A DNA stretch of 64,000 nucleotides from Ruania zhangjianzhongii (GCF_008000995.1 NZ_CP042828.1:2346882-2410881); one strand, 5' to 3'; shown: positions 1 to 9,112, numbered from the stretch's first letter. Program-made: numbers and translations. The notes: generated from the letters alone by a model not told the origin.

Positions 1-127
1 GGCCCGAGCCTTGAGCACGTCGGTCGACAGCGAGCCGGCCCAGCAGCACGCGCCGCACCCCCAGCACAACTGGCGTCTCGCGAGCTCCGGGCGACCGTCG
101 GTGGGAGGCCACGGGCCGTACCGACTC
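1..127. other. Left edge, downstream of the first gene; nothing assignable
   Basis: This short stretch lies downstream of the NodB-fold hydrolase gene. More than one frame is open through to the edge on both strands because of the high G+C content, so the end of another gene may lie here. Nothing recognisable can be read in 127 bases. Confidence 0.3.
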
Positions 128-1009
128 TCACCCGCCGAACGGCACCCGCCTGCGGAAGTCGTCGGCCACCTGCTCGAACGTCATCCACTCGACGCCGTCA
201 TGGCCGCTGATGTAGTCGAAGAGGCGTTCCAGCATCAGCAGCACCTGCGGGCGGCCGGAGACGTCCGGGTGGATGGTGAACGGGAACACCCCGTAGTCCA
301 TCTCCCGATAGACCCAGTCGAACTGGTCCTTCCACAGCTGCTCGATTACCTGCGGGGAGACGAACCCGTGCGAGTTCGCGTTCGCCTTGATGAACAGCAT
401 CGGCGGCAGATCGTCCACGTACCAGTTGGCGGCGATCTCCACCAGGTCCACCTCGTGGCCGCGGACCAGCGGTTTCATCCACTCCTCGGCCCCTTTGCTG
501 TAGTCGACGTTCGTCCAGGTGTCGCCCACGCGGGCGTAGAACGGGCTGAAGTCGTCGTAGGACTGGGAGTTGTCATAGGTGAAGCCGTGCTCGAGCAACA
601 GCTGGGCGGTGCGTTCGCCCATCTCCCACCACGGCGCCACGAACCCACGGGGCGGCGCGCCGGTGAGCTGCTCCACCAGCTGCACGCTCTTCGCCAGCAC
701 ATCGGACTCCTGCTGCGCACTCATCGTCACCGGGTTCTCGTGGCTGTAGCCGTGGCAGCCGATCTCGAATCCGGCCGCGGCGACGGCGCCGATCTGGTCC
801 GGGAAGGTCTCGATCGAGTGCCCGGGGACGAACCAGGTGGCCGGCAGACCCCGCCGCTCGAACAGTCGCTGCAGCCGTGGCACACCCACCTCGCCGGCGA
901 ACATGCCACGCTGGATGTCGTTCGGCGAGTCCTGCCCGCCGTACGAGCCGAGCCATCCGGCCACCGCGTCCACATGGACGCCGATGCAGACCTTGATCTC
1001 CTTGGACAT
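128..1009 (-). CDS. NodB-fold polysaccharide deacetylase-family hydrolase (PgdA/PuuE-like)
   Basis: This 293-residue protein has no signal peptide, so it is cytosolic. It has the single-domain NodB fold of the group that includes Helicobacter PgdA and the cofactor-free allantoinase PuuE. Visible marks are [16 protein letters not shown] at residues 10-25, the metal-binding H-x3-H in GCHGYSHEN near residue 86, the APWWE motif and the late [11 protein letters not shown] motif. Asp14 is kept as a metal ligand, but position 12, Asp in PgdA as I recall it, is His. An AGGAGGAG ribosome site precedes the ATG by about ten bases. The gene lies 33 bases behind an NCS1 nucleobase-type permease, which suggests a small heterocycle or amide substrate brought in by that permease rather than peptidoglycan. 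The substrate is not known. Confidence 0.85.
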   Translation of the reverse strand: MSKEIKVCIGVHVDAVAGWLGSYGGQDSPNDIQRGMFAGEVGVPRLQRLFERRGLPATWFVPGHSIETFPDQIGAVAAAGFEIGCHGYSHENPVTMSAQQESDVLAKSVQLVEQLTGAPPRGFVAPWWEMGERTAQLLLEHGFTYDNSQSYDDFSPFYARVGDTWTNVDYSKGAEEWMKPLVRGHEVDLVEIAANWYVDDLPPMLFIKANANSHGFVSPQVIEQLWKDQFDWVYREMDYGVFPFTIHPDVSGRPQVLLMLERLFDYISGHDGVEWMTFEQVADDFRRRVPFGG

Positions 1010-1042
1010 GTGCGGGTCTCCTCCTCGTGGTGAGTGGGTTCG

Positions 1043-2470
1043 TCAGTCGCGGGCGGGTGCGGGAGTGGCTGGCCTGCGTGAGCCGGCGAGCGTGTGCAGC
1101 AGGACGTGCACCACGAACGCGATCACCAGCGCGGCCAGGCTGGCCGAGAAGTCACCGGGCAGCGGCCACACGTACTGGAAAAGCAGGCCGGAGGCGGCAC
1201 CGACTACGAACGAGGTCACCGCGAACCAGCGCACTGCCGGCTGCTCGCGATAGCTCGTGGGGGTGAACGCGCCCCGCCGGAGCAGGAAGTAGTCGGCGAT
1301 GATGGGGGAGACGAGCGGCACGAAGGCGGCGCCGAGCACAGTGATGAAGTCGTTGAAGAACAGCTGGTAGAACGCCAGCGAGCCAAGGACCGTGCCGACC
1401 ACGCCAACGATGAGCACCAGCTTGGACCGCCTGACCTTCACGCCGAAGCCGTGCAGCACCGGTCCGGTGTAGAGGGAGTTCGAGTACAGCTCGGAGTTCT
1501 CCGTGGTCCACAGCGAGGTGGTCCAGACCACCACCCCGATGATGGTCAGCAGGATGCCCTGGGTGTACATCCAGTTCACGAAGTTGGAGTCGCCGGTGGC
1601 GATCGAGCCGATATAGCCGACGACGTTCAGCAGCGGGTTGGTGAGGATGAACGCCGCGGCCGCTCCGATCACCACAGCGCGGACGTTCTTGGCGAACCTC
1701 ATGATGTCCGCGCCCATCACCGCCCCGGCGATCCAGGCACCCACCACGATCGTGATCCCGGTACCCATCGGCAGGCCGCTGCGGGTGGAAGCCTCGTCCA
1801 CCATGGCGCCCCAGCCGCCGTTGTCGTTCAGCATGCCGACCCCGGCATAGAGCGCGACCACCAGCAGCAACGGTGCGACCGGCAGGGCGACCTTCTCGAT
1901 CATCGAGATGCCGCGGTAGGCGGTCCAGGTGAACAGCGCTCCGAAGGCGACGCAGGTGAGCACCACCTCGAGGGAGACCGGGGCGACGTCGGCGCGGCCG
2001 AAGCTGGCGGGATCGATCACGGTGATCCCGGTCGGGTTGCCGAGCAGCACCCCCCAGATCTCCCCGATCATGCCGAGGATCGAGGCGAACCAGCCGAGGG
2101 TGAGCAGGGCCATGAAGACCATCGGCAGAATGAATCCGCGGTCGCCGTAGGACACCTTGGACAGCAGCGCGAGGTTGAAGCCGGTGCGCATCGCCGGGAT
2201 GCCGAGCAGCACGGTGAGGGTGAACAGGACCAGCTCGCCGATGGAGATCGTGGCGACCGCACCGCCGAGCGTCATGCCCGGTTGGTCACCCTGCCCGGCG
2301 AGCTGCCCGCCGACGATCAGGCCGGTGACCACGAAGCCGAAGCCGACCCAGATCGCGGCGATGCCGATCGTCTTGCGCCGCGCCGACCGGGGGACCGGCT
2401 CAAGCATGTACTCGTCGTGTTCGTAGCCGAGCTGTTCCTCGCTCGGTGTCGGGTTCGTCTTTGAACTCAT
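1043..2470 (-). CDS. NCS1-family nucleobase/cytosine-type permease
   Basis: This 475-residue integral membrane protein has about twelve hydrophobic segments and a hydrophilic N-terminus containing PRSARRKTIG. It fits the nucleobase:cation symporter-1 family (CodB/Fur-like), which takes up cytosine, purines, allantoin or hydantoins with protons or sodium. The GGQLAGQGDQPGMTLGG loop after TM1 and the AGAVMGADIMRFAKN segment are typical. The start is fixed by GGAGGA five bases before the ATG. It is followed 33 bases downstream by the NodB-fold hydrolase and is probably cotranscribed with it, as a transporter-hydrolase pair. The exact substrate cannot be read from the sequence. Confidence 0.85.
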   Translation of the reverse strand: MSSKTNPTPSEEQLGYEHDEYMLEPVPRSARRKTIGIAAIWVGFGFVVTGLIVGGQLAGQGDQPGMTLGGAVATISIGELVLFTLTVLLGIPAMRTGFNLALLSKVSYGDRGFILPMVFMALLTLGWFASILGMIGEIWGVLLGNPTGITVIDPASFGRADVAPVSLEVVLTCVAFGALFTWTAYRGISMIEKVALPVAPLLLVVALYAGVGMLNDNGGWGAMVDEASTRSGLPMGTGITIVVGAWIAGAVMGADIMRFAKNVRAVVIGAAAAFILTNPLLNVVGYIGSIATGDSNFVNWMYTQGILLTIIGVVVWTTSLWTTENSELYSNSLYTGPVLHGFGVKVRRSKLVLIVGVVGTVLGSLAFYQLFFNDFITVLGAAFVPLVSPIIADYFLLRRGAFTPTSYREQPAVRWFAVTSFVVGAASGLLFQYVWPLPGDFSASLAALVIAFVVHVLLHTLAGSRRPATPAPARD

Positions 2471-2774
2471 CGGTCCTCCGTCCCGCTGCAGAAGTCGGGC
2501 GTGTCAGGCAGCGGCTCGATCTAGTGGGGTTGTCGGGACCATAGCGAGTGGGCGAACGTTTTCCGCGGACGCGCGCCGTTCCCGCTGGTCGGTGTCCCGC
2601 TCAGCACGGCGCAGATACTTCGGCCGGCATCAGCCGGGATGCATCGATGATCGGTGACCAGGCCAGGTGCACACAGATGTTGGCGCACGAACCGACCCGG
2701 CTCATCCTGCGGTCCTCCACAGCGCCGGCGCACGAAGGGTCCGCGGGCCGAGGCTGAGCCTGGCGACCCGGGAG
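2471..2774. other. Intergenic region between NCS1 permease and YheO-type regulator genes
   Basis: These 304 bases separate two minus-strand genes and form the leader of the permease gene. Only short overlapping frames without family resemblance are present. I see no clear hairpin with a T-run and no obvious promoter hexamers. The GGAGGA site of the permease lies at its left end. Confidence 0.4.
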
Positions 2775-3467
2775 CTACCGCCCGCTCCGGACGGAGTCCA
2801 GGTCGCTGTATGCGGTGACCTTCGAGATTCCCAGGCGCGCCGAGACCCGTTCGACGGCGCGCTTGATGTGGAAGGCTCCCCGGTCCTCGAGCACACGGAG
2901 CACCTCGATACGGTCGGCCTTGGTCATCAGGTTCACCGGCTTGCCGGTCGCTTTGACCGCCGTGTCGATCATCTGCTCCAGCACCATCTGGATGTCGGGG
3001 CCGACGATCTCCTGGGGCCCCTCGTCGCCGTCGGAGGGGAGGAGGCTCGACAGAATCGCCTGGGCGTTCTGGACCACTGTCAGGTCGATATTGATACAGA
3101 GGGCCGCAATCACGGAGCCGGCCTCGTTCCGGTAGTACACCGACGAACAGTGCAGGTCACGACCGTCCGAGGTCCGGCCGTGATAACCGAAGGCGTTGTG
3201 GTCGATGTCTTCGTGCTGCAGCACCCCCAGACCGAGGTTCGTTGACGGCCCGCCCACCGTCCGGCCGGAGACGTCGCCGTTCTCGATGGCATAGATCGTG
3301 CGCTCCATCGACCGGTCGGAAAGGTCGTGCAGGACCACCTCACAGTGCGCTCCTACTGCTGCAGTGATCGCACGCATCACCGGTTCCAGCATGGAGTAGA
3401 GCTCGGCGACGCTCTCGAAAGTCTGTCGACCGGTAGTAGCGGGAGCCTGCTCCCTGTGCGCCGGCAT
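2775..3467 (-). CDS. YheO/DauR-type transcriptional regulator (PAS_6 + HTH_22)
   Basis: This 230-residue regulator starts at MPAHREQ because an AGGAGG site lies just upstream at about 3473-3478; the open frame extends further upstream but reads as non-coding there. The N-terminal two thirds match the YheO-like PAS domain, with CEVVLHDLSD near residue 43 and NINIDLT-like ALCINIDLTVV near residue 125. The C-terminus ends in the short HTH_22 helix-turn-helix, with the recognition-helix-like GISKVTAYSDLD. DauR of this family represses D-arginine catabolism in Pseudomonas. Here the gene is divergent from an operon with a D-serine-dehydratase-like enzyme, so control of that operon through the 3468-3610 interval is likely. 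It could also control the permease-hydrolase genes behind it. Confidence 0.85.
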   Translation of the reverse strand: MPAHREQAPATTGRQTFESVAELYSMLEPVMRAITAAVGAHCEVVLHDLSDRSMERTIYAIENGDVSGRTVGGPSTNLGLGVLQHEDIDHNAFGYHGRTSDGRDLHCSSVYYRNEAGSVIAALCINIDLTVVQNAQAILSSLLPSDGDEGPQEIVGPDIQMVLEQMIDTAVKATGKPVNLMTKADRIEVLRVLEDRGAFHIKRAVERVSARLGISKVTAYSDLDSVRSGR

Positions 3468-3486
3468 GAGGTCCTCCTCGTGAGTT

Positions 3487-3515
3487 TTGACAGTGCGTTC
3501 ATCGTACTGTAGAAA
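3487..3515 (+). promoter_or_regulatory. Candidate sigma-70 type promoter for the importer-D-amino-acid operon
   Basis: TTGACA at 3487-3492 is followed after 17 bases by TAGAAA at 3510-3515, in a conspicuously AT-rich patch of an otherwise G+C-rich window. It faces the binding-protein gene at 3611. No transcript start can be shown from sequence alone. Confidence 0.5.
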
Positions 3516-3521
3516 TTCCGT

Positions 3522-3538
3522 TAACTTGATAGAAGTTA
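3522..3538. promoter_or_regulatory. Inverted repeat, likely operator of the YheO/DauR-type regulator
   Basis: TAACTT-GATAG-AAGTTA is a perfect 6-bp inverted repeat with a 5-bp spacer. It lies immediately after the candidate -10 box at 3510-3515, in the divergent region between the regulator and the operon it probably controls. This is a repressor-type position. The binding protein is inferred from location only. Confidence 0.5.
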
Positions 3539-3610
3539 CATTAGGTCGGGGTTGAGCTGGGTCCCTCGCTCGTCCGACAACGAAGTCAGACCTTACTGAT
3601 GGAGGAAACG

Positions 3611-4888
3611 ATGAGTGTGCGAAACCGGCGCGTGTGGCTGCTCGGCGCGAGCATCGCCACGGGCGCGATGGTTCTGGCCGGGTGCAGTGGTGGTGGAGAC
3701 GACGACACCATCTACGTTTCTGTGGCAAACCACCCGTGGACCGATGCTGTGCTGGCCAACGTCGACGAGTTCGAAGCCGAGAGCGGGTTGACCGTCGAGG
3801 TCACGTCCTATACCGAGGACCAGCTCTCTCAGCAGCTCAACGTCCGGTTGAACGCCAACGCGGATGACATCGACGTGATGATGGTCCGCCCGTTGCAGGA
3901 GATCCGAACCTTCGACCGGAACGGCTGGCTCGCCGACCTCACCGAGCAGGCCGCCGGTGATCAGGAGTGGGACTGGAGCGACTTCCAGGAGGGTCCACGG
4001 GACTCGGTCACCGTGGACGAGCGTGTGCTCGGCGTGCCGCTGGCCACGGAGCGGGAGGTGCTCTACTACCGCACCGACCTGCTCGAGGAGGCCGGCCTGG
4101 AGGTACCGGAGACCCTCGAGGAGTTGGAAGAGGCGGCGCGCACGATCCAGGAGCAGAACGATGATGTGTTCGGCTTTGTCTCCCGAGGCGCCCGAGCCGC
4201 TGCGGTGACGCAGTTCTCCAGCTTCCTCTATAGCTACGGTGCTGACTGGGAGGCCGAGGACGGCTCTTCCGGTATCGGCACTCCTGAGGCGCGCGAGGCG
4301 TACACGTTCTACACGGACATGCTCCGGAACTACGGCCCGCCCGGAGTGACGAACATGAGCTGGCCGGAGGCGATGGGGATCTTCACCCAGGGCCGAGCCG
4401 CCTTCTACACCGAGGCGGACAGCCTCTACACCAACGCCACCGACCCCTCGAACTCGACGGTGAGCGACACGGTCGGGTTCGCACCATTCCCCGCCGGCCC
4501 GGCGGGATCACACCCCACGAACGTGCCGTCCTGGGCGTTGTCAGTCCCGGAGAGCTCCACCAACCACGAAGGTGCGTGGGAGTTCATCCGGTGGGCCACG
4601 AACCAGGAGAACACCTTGCTGGCCCAGGAGAACGGCGTCATCGGCGCGCGTGCTTCGGCCTGGGAGGCGGAGGTACCCGACATTCCGGAGGATCTCGCCG
4701 AGGCCCAGCGGACGAGCGCCGAGGTCGGTGTGGGCTACAGCCATCCGGTGGTGCTGAACGTCAGCCGCGCTCGGGACATCGTCGGCGAGCCGATCGTGAC
4801 CGGTATCGAGGGCGGCGACATCGAGGCTGCCCTGGACACGGCGGACCAGGCGTTCACCGAGTTCCTCGCGGAGGAGAACGAGGACTGA
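3611..4888 (+). CDS. CUT1-type ABC importer, substrate-binding lipoprotein (cassette 1)
   Basis: This extracytoplasmic binding protein of the SBP_bac_1 family has 425 residues. The ATG at 3611 is chosen over 3599 because GGAGG at 3601-3605 serves it. An N-terminal Arg-rich stretch and hydrophobic segment end in the lipobox LAGC with Cys25. The ERVLGVPLATEREVLYYRTD segment and the following ETLEELEEAA are typical of sugar-binding members. It is the first gene of an operon with two permeases, an M20 hydrolase, a D-serine-dehydratase-like enzyme and RidA. The protein is clearly paralogous to the binding protein at 51940. The neighbours point to a substrate carrying an amide-linked or D-configured amino acid. 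Confidence 0.9.
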   Translation: MSVRNRRVWLLGASIATGAMVLAGCSGGGDDDTIYVSVANHPWTDAVLANVDEFEAESGLTVEVTSYTEDQLSQQLNVRLNANADDIDVMMVRPLQEIRTFDRNGWLADLTEQAAGDQEWDWSDFQEGPRDSVTVDERVLGVPLATEREVLYYRTDLLEEAGLEVPETLEELEEAARTIQEQNDDVFGFVSRGARAAAVTQFSSFLYSYGADWEAEDGSSGIGTPEAREAYTFYTDMLRNYGPPGVTNMSWPEAMGIFTQGRAAFYTEADSLYTNATDPSNSTVSDTVGFAPFPAGPAGSHPTNVPSWALSVPESSTNHEGAWEFIRWATNQENTLLAQENGVIGARASAWEAEVPDIPEDLAEAQRTSAEVGVGYSHPVVLNVSRARDIVGEPIVTGIEGGDIEAALDTADQAFTEFLAEENED

Positions 4889-4961
4889 GCGACGCCATGG
4901 CTCCCGCCAACGCAGGCGGGCGGGAGTTCCACCCGTGAACCGATCTGAAGGAGGTGCGCAG

Positions 4962-5888
4962 ATGAGCACAGCGTTGACCAGCAGGCGCCGGGCGCCCTGG
5001 CAGGGCTTCTCGGACTGGGCGAACAGGCACCGCAAGTGGGTACTCGCCACCCCGGCCATCGTGTTCGTCATCGCGCTGATGGTGCTGCCATTGCTGTACA
5101 CGGTGGTGCTGAGCTTTACGGACGCCGAGGGATCGATCCAGCGAGCCTTCGACTTCGTCTGGTTCGAGAACTACCTCAGCATCCTCAGCGATACCGAACG
5201 GTTCTGGCCGGCCGTGTGGCGCACAGCGATCTTTACCGCCGTGGCCGTCGCGCTGGAGATGACCATCGGTACGGCCGTGGCGCTGCTGCTCCGGCGCCCC
5301 TTCCTGGGACGCGGCGTGATCCGCGTCATCATGCTGCTGCCGTTGGTGGCTACGCCGGTGGCGGTGGCGATGATGTGGCTCCTGATCTTCGAGCCGACGG
5401 TCGGTTTCGCCAACCAGCTGCTCGGTTGGCTCGGCATCCCCGCCCAGGGTTGGATCTCCGACCCGTCGACGGCCCTGCCCACGCTGATGCTGGTGGACGT
5501 CTGGCAGTGGACACCGATGGTGATCCTCATCCTGCTCGCCGGGCTCGTTGGTCTGCCCGAGGAACAGCAGGAGGCCGCTCGGATCGACGGCGCCTCCAGC
5601 TGGCAGCGTTTCTGGCACGTGACGCTGCCGATGCTGAAGACCACGGTGATCGCTGCGCTGCTGTTGCGCAGCATCGATGCGATGAAGACCTTCGATCTGC
5701 TCTACGTGACCAAGGGCACCGGCGGTGGGTCCGCACACGAGGTGGAGACGCTGAACATCTACGCGTACGCGCTCAGCTTCGACTACAACGAGTACGGCAT
5801 GGCGGCAGCCCTAGTGCTGTTGTACTTCCTGCTCATCGTGATCGTGCTCGCAGTGCTCACCGTGCGCCGGAAGGAGGCGCAGCGATGA
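4962..5888 (+). CDS. CUT1-type ABC importer permease, MalF-like (cassette 1)
   Basis: This is a 308-residue inner-membrane permease with about six transmembrane segments. It carries the cytoplasmic EAA loop (EAARIDGASSWQRFWHVTLP) that docks the ATPase. The ATG at 4962 is chosen because AAGGAGG lies at 4948-4954; the GTG at 4935 has no such site. It pairs with the next permease to form the channel. No ATPase gene is in the operon. Confidence 0.9.
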   Translation: MSTALTSRRRAPWQGFSDWANRHRKWVLATPAIVFVIALMVLPLLYTVVLSFTDAEGSIQRAFDFVWFENYLSILSDTERFWPAVWRTAIFTAVAVALEMTIGTAVALLLRRPFLGRGVIRVIMLLPLVATPVAVAMMWLLIFEPTVGFANQLLGWLGIPAQGWISDPSTALPTLMLVDVWQWTPMVILILLAGLVGLPEEQQEAARIDGASSWQRFWHVTLPMLKTTVIAALLLRSIDAMKTFDLLYVTKGTGGGSAHEVETLNIYAYALSFDYNEYGMAAALVLLYFLLIVIVLAVLTVRRKEAQR

Positions 5889-6715
5889 AGACCGCGACCT
5901 CGATCGAGTCCCGAGGGTTCGTCCGGTTCCGGACGGTGTTCCTGATCGTGTTCGGTCTGATCTGCCTGGCGCCGATCGCGTGGATGCTGCTGGCCTCGTT
6001 CAAGACCAACATCGATATCTACGATCCGAGTAGCACGTTCTCCTTCAGTCCGACCTTGAAGAACTACGTCTCAGTGTTCGCGCAGGCGGACTTCCTGCAG
6101 TTCTTCATCAACAGCCTGGTGATCGGCGTGGGATCCACAGCGCTCTCGCTGCTGATCGGCGTACCGGCGGCCTACTCGATGCAGCGGTTCGGGATGGTGA
6201 AGTCTTCCGGCATGATCCTGCTCTCCCGGGTCATCCCGCACGTGACGCTGCTGGTGCCCTGGTACTTCATCTTCGCCTCGATGCGCATGGTGGGCGGGTA
6301 CAGCTCGCTGATCATCTCCCACATGTTCATCGCGGTACCACTGATCGTGTGGGTGATGATCGGCGTATTCGAAGGAGTCCCGGAGGAGCTCGAAGAGGCT
6401 GCGCGGGTGGACGGCCTGACTCATATCGGGGCCTTCCGCCGGATCGTGGTGCCCTTGGTGGTTCCGGGTATCGCCACCTCCTCGATCCTGTCCTTCATCT
6501 TCTCGTGGAACAACTTTGTGTTCGCACTGGTGCTCTCCGGCAACGACACCAGGACCCTGCCGGTGGCGATCTTCAACTTTATCGGCTACGCCAGCATCGA
6601 CTGGGGTGCACTGATGGCAGCGTGTGTGAGCATCACGGCACCGATGATCGTGATGGCGCTGCTCGGACAGAAGTACGTGGTGGCCGGTATGACGGCCGGG
6701 GCGGTGAAGGGCTGA
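5885..6715 (+). CDS. CUT1-type ABC importer permease, MalG-like (cassette 1)
   Basis: This is a 276-residue permease with six predicted membrane spans, the EAA loop (LEEAARVDGLTHIGAFRRIV) and the family-typical C-terminal VVAGMTAGAVKG. Its ATG overlaps the stop of the preceding permease as ATGA (5885-5888), and its own stop overlaps the next start. These overlaps imply translational coupling. It is closely related to the permease at 54179, with shared blocks such as VTLLVPWY and FSWNNF. Confidence 0.9.
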   Translation: MKTATSIESRGFVRFRTVFLIVFGLICLAPIAWMLLASFKTNIDIYDPSSTFSFSPTLKNYVSVFAQADFLQFFINSLVIGVGSTALSLLIGVPAAYSMQRFGMVKSSGMILLSRVIPHVTLLVPWYFIFASMRMVGGYSSLIISHMFIAVPLIVWVMIGVFEGVPEELEEAARVDGLTHIGAFRRIVVPLVVPGIATSSILSFIFSWNNFVFALVLSGNDTRTLPVAIFNFIGYASIDWGALMAACVSITAPMIVMALLGQKYVVAGMTAGAVKG

Positions 6716-7902
6716 TGATGACAGAATCCGGTGACCTGGTGAACAGCGAGGCCACCACCTTGCTCTCCGAGCTGGTGGCGATTCCCAGCGTCAATCCGCG
6801 AGGGGAGGCCCTCCCGGCAGAGACACCTTTGGCGCAGCACATCGCCGACTGGTGTGCTGCGCAGGGGATCGAGGCCGTACTGAGCCCGGTCCTGGACGGA
6901 CGCAGCAACGTGGTGGCCACCGTGCCCGGGCGAGACCCGAGCACCGCGGTCCTGTTCGAATCCCACCTGGACACGGTCGAGACCGAGCACATGAGTACCC
7001 CGCCGTTCACCCCCACAGTGCGGGACGGCCGGCTCTACGCCCGGGGGGCGTGCGATGCGAAAGGGCCGTTGGCGGCGTTTCTGACCGCACTACGGGACGT
7101 CGCGCATGCACCCGAACCGCCGCCGTCCACTGTCATCGTGGCCGCCGTCGTGGACGAGGAGCACGCCTACCGCGGCGTTCTCCAGTTGCTCGAGGACCTG
7201 GGCGGGGGACCTGCGAAGGTGCGCGGCGCCGTCATTGGTGAGCCGACCGACCTGCGTGCCGTGGTGGCGCACAAAGGCGTGATGCGCTGCCGGATCGTTG
7301 CGGAGGGCCCTGGCGGGCACAGCTCGCGTCCCTGGGGGATCGAGAACCCGATCGAGACTGTCGCCCGAGTGATCAGCTATCTGGCGGAGGAGATCACGCC
7401 CGAGCTCGACGGCCACACCCATCCGTTGGTCGGGCCAGCATCATTGGTGCCCTCCCTGATCAGCGGCGGCACCGGCCCGAACACGGTGCCGAACCAGTGT
7501 GCGGTGAGCCTGGACCGGCGCACGCTACCAGGGGAGGACCCGCAGCAGGTGTGGCGTGAGCTCCACGATCGGGTGAAGGCACAGTTCGGCAGCAGCGTCA
7601 CCGTCGAACCACCGTTCCTCACCGACCTGGCACTGGACAACGATCCCCGTGATCCGTTCCTCGCCGGTGTCTGCGCCGAGCTGGGGAGCGCCGGTCACGA
7701 CCCAGCGCCGATCGGGACCGGGTGGGGCAGCGATGCCAGCAAGATCGCGGCTGCCGGGATTCCCGCGCTGGTCATGGGCCCTGGATCAATCACCGATGCC
7801 CACACCCCGGACGAGTCGATCGATCTGACCGAGCTAGCCCGCGCCGTCGATATCGCCCGAGCGGTGATGTTCCGCCCGGTGCAGACGCCCCAGGAGGTCT
7901 GA
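6715..7902 (+). CDS. M20-family metallohydrolase (ArgE/DapE/carboxypeptidase-like)
   Basis: This cytosolic dinuclear zinc amidohydrolase has about 395 residues. The M20 signatures are in order: SHLDTVE near residue 83, the bridging-Asp motif ARGACDAKGPLAA, the VDEEH pair with the catalytic Glu, GEPTDLR, and the late ligand in DAHTPDES. The lid or dimerisation domain lies between GGHSSRPWG and the last quarter. M20 enzymes remove acyl groups from N-acyl amino acids or split dipeptides. The start overlaps the permease stop (TGATG), with ATG codons at 6715 and 6718. Four bases after its stop comes a D-serine-dehydratase-like gene. Release of a D-amino acid from an imported conjugate is the inferred role. 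Confidence 0.88.
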   Translation: MMTESGDLVNSEATTLLSELVAIPSVNPRGEALPAETPLAQHIADWCAAQGIEAVLSPVLDGRSNVVATVPGRDPSTAVLFESHLDTVETEHMSTPPFTPTVRDGRLYARGACDAKGPLAAFLTALRDVAHAPEPPPSTVIVAAVVDEEHAYRGVLQLLEDLGGGPAKVRGAVIGEPTDLRAVVAHKGVMRCRIVAEGPGGHSSRPWGIENPIETVARVISYLAEEITPELDGHTHPLVGPASLVPSLISGGTGPNTVPNQCAVSLDRRTLPGEDPQQVWRELHDRVKAQFGSSVTVEPPFLTDLALDNDPRDPFLAGVCAELGSAGHDPAPIGTGWGSDASKIAAAGIPALVMGPGSITDAHTPDESIDLTELARAVDIARAVMFRPVQTPQEV

Positions 7903-7906
7903 GGAA

Positions 7907-9094
7907 ATGGAATCTGCCGAGACCGGCCCGTTGGTGTTCGCGCCCGACTCCGGAGTGGAGTGGCCTGCCCTTCTCCTCAAAGAGTCCGCGCTGCGCCACA
8001 ACGCCGAAGTCATGGCGCATTACTGCCGCGATCACGAGGTGTCGTTGGCCCCCCACGGTAAGACGCATGTCTCGCCAGAGCTGTGGCACCTGCAGGAGGG
8101 AGCCGGGGCCTGGGGCGTAAGCGTGGCCTCGCCTGGCCAGGCCCGCGTGTTCCACGAAGCCGGAGCTCGCCGCATCCTGCTGGCCAACCAGCTTGTCGAT
8201 GCAGCGTTCGCCCGATGGGCCCAGCGCCAGCTCGCCACTGACGAGGACTTCGAGTTCTGCTGCTATGTGGACTCCGTCGCCGGGGTGCGCCTGCTCGAGG
8301 ATGCGCTCGACTCAGGACCGGCGTTGCCGGTGGTGATCGAGATCGGGCACGACGGCGGTCGTGCCGGGTGCCGAGACTCCGCCACCGTGCGAGCAGTCGC
8401 TGAGGCAGTCGCGGCGTCGGACAGCCTGGCTCTGGTAGGCGTGGCGGGGTACGAGGGCAGCGTGAGCCACGCGCGCGACGCTCAGGCCCTGGACGCCGTG
8501 CGGGAGTATCTGCGGGGCGTGACCGCAGAGTTCCAGAATCTGGGCGCTGCCGGGTTGCTGGATTCCGCGGCCACGGAGTACCTGCTCACCGCTGGTGGCA
8601 GTCTCTACTTCGATGTGGTCGCCGAGGTCTTCGGCCGGGTGCGGTACCTGGACAGGCCGGTCCGGACAGTGCTGCGCAGCGGCGCTTACCTGACCCACGA
8701 TCATGGTTTGTACGGTCGGCTCTCACCGCTCGGGGCCTCTGGTCCGCGTGCGTTCCGACCCGCCGGCGAGGTCTGGGCCCAGGTTCTGTCCGTGCCCGAG
8801 CCGGGGCTGGTCCTCCTCAATGCGGGCCGGCGGGACGTGCCGTACGACCAGGACCTCCCGACCGCACTGGGCTACCGGCGTGACGGTAGCTTCCACCGGC
8901 TCCAGGGGAGCGAGGTATTCGAGCTGAACGACCACCACACTTTCCTGCGCACCCCTGCTGGTCAGGAGCCCGCCGTGGGGGAACTGGTCGCCCTCGGCAC
9001 TTCGCACCCGTGCACCCTGCACGACAAGTGGTCCCGCGCGCTGCTGGTGGATGACCACTACCGCGCCGTCGGCGCGATCCACTCCCACTTCTAG
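7907..9094 (+). CDS. D-serine dehydratase/D-threonine aldolase-like PLP and zinc enzyme (DSD1 family)
   Basis: This 395-residue protein has a fold-type III barrel N-terminus (alanine-racemase-like) and a C-terminal beta domain. The PLP lysine is Lys52 in the motif PHGKTH. A His-x-Cys pair near the C-terminus (SHPCTLHDKW) matches the zinc ligands of eukaryotic-type D-serine dehydratase. Members act on D-3-hydroxy amino acids by dehydration to the keto acid and ammonia, or by retro-aldol cleavage. The gene sits between an M20 deacylase and a RidA gene in one operon. RidA family members hydrolyse the 2-aminoacrylate-type enamines that such dehydratases release, which supports the dehydratase reading. 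Confidence 0.85.
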   Translation: MESAETGPLVFAPDSGVEWPALLLKESALRHNAEVMAHYCRDHEVSLAPHGKTHVSPELWHLQEGAGAWGVSVASPGQARVFHEAGARRILLANQLVDAAFARWAQRQLATDEDFEFCCYVDSVAGVRLLEDALDSGPALPVVIEIGHDGGRAGCRDSATVRAVAEAVAASDSLALVGVAGYEGSVSHARDAQALDAVREYLRGVTAEFQNLGAAGLLDSAATEYLLTAGGSLYFDVVAEVFGRVRYLDRPVRTVLRSGAYLTHDHGLYGRLSPLGASGPRAFRPAGEVWAQVLSVPEPGLVLLNAGRRDVPYDQDLPTALGYRRDGSFHRLQGSEVFELNDHHTFLRTPAGQEPAVGELVALGTSHPCTLHDKWSRALLVDDHYRAVGAIHSHF

Positions 9095-9112
9095 ACCGCC
9101 ATCACCTGACCG

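Noticed and set aside
1094-2464. 456-codon plus-strand open frame opposite the NCS1 permease
   Set aside because: It is a composition shadow rich in Glu/His/Arg repeats; the minus strand holds the membrane protein with clear family motifs.
2755-2790. Similarity between the ends of the YheO-type and LysR genes (near 2760-2780 and 17495-17520, GGCGACCCG and GGCTACCGCCC-like)
   Set aside because: The match is about twenty bases with a gap, spans stop codons of unrelated genes and has no hairpin; it is probably coincidence.
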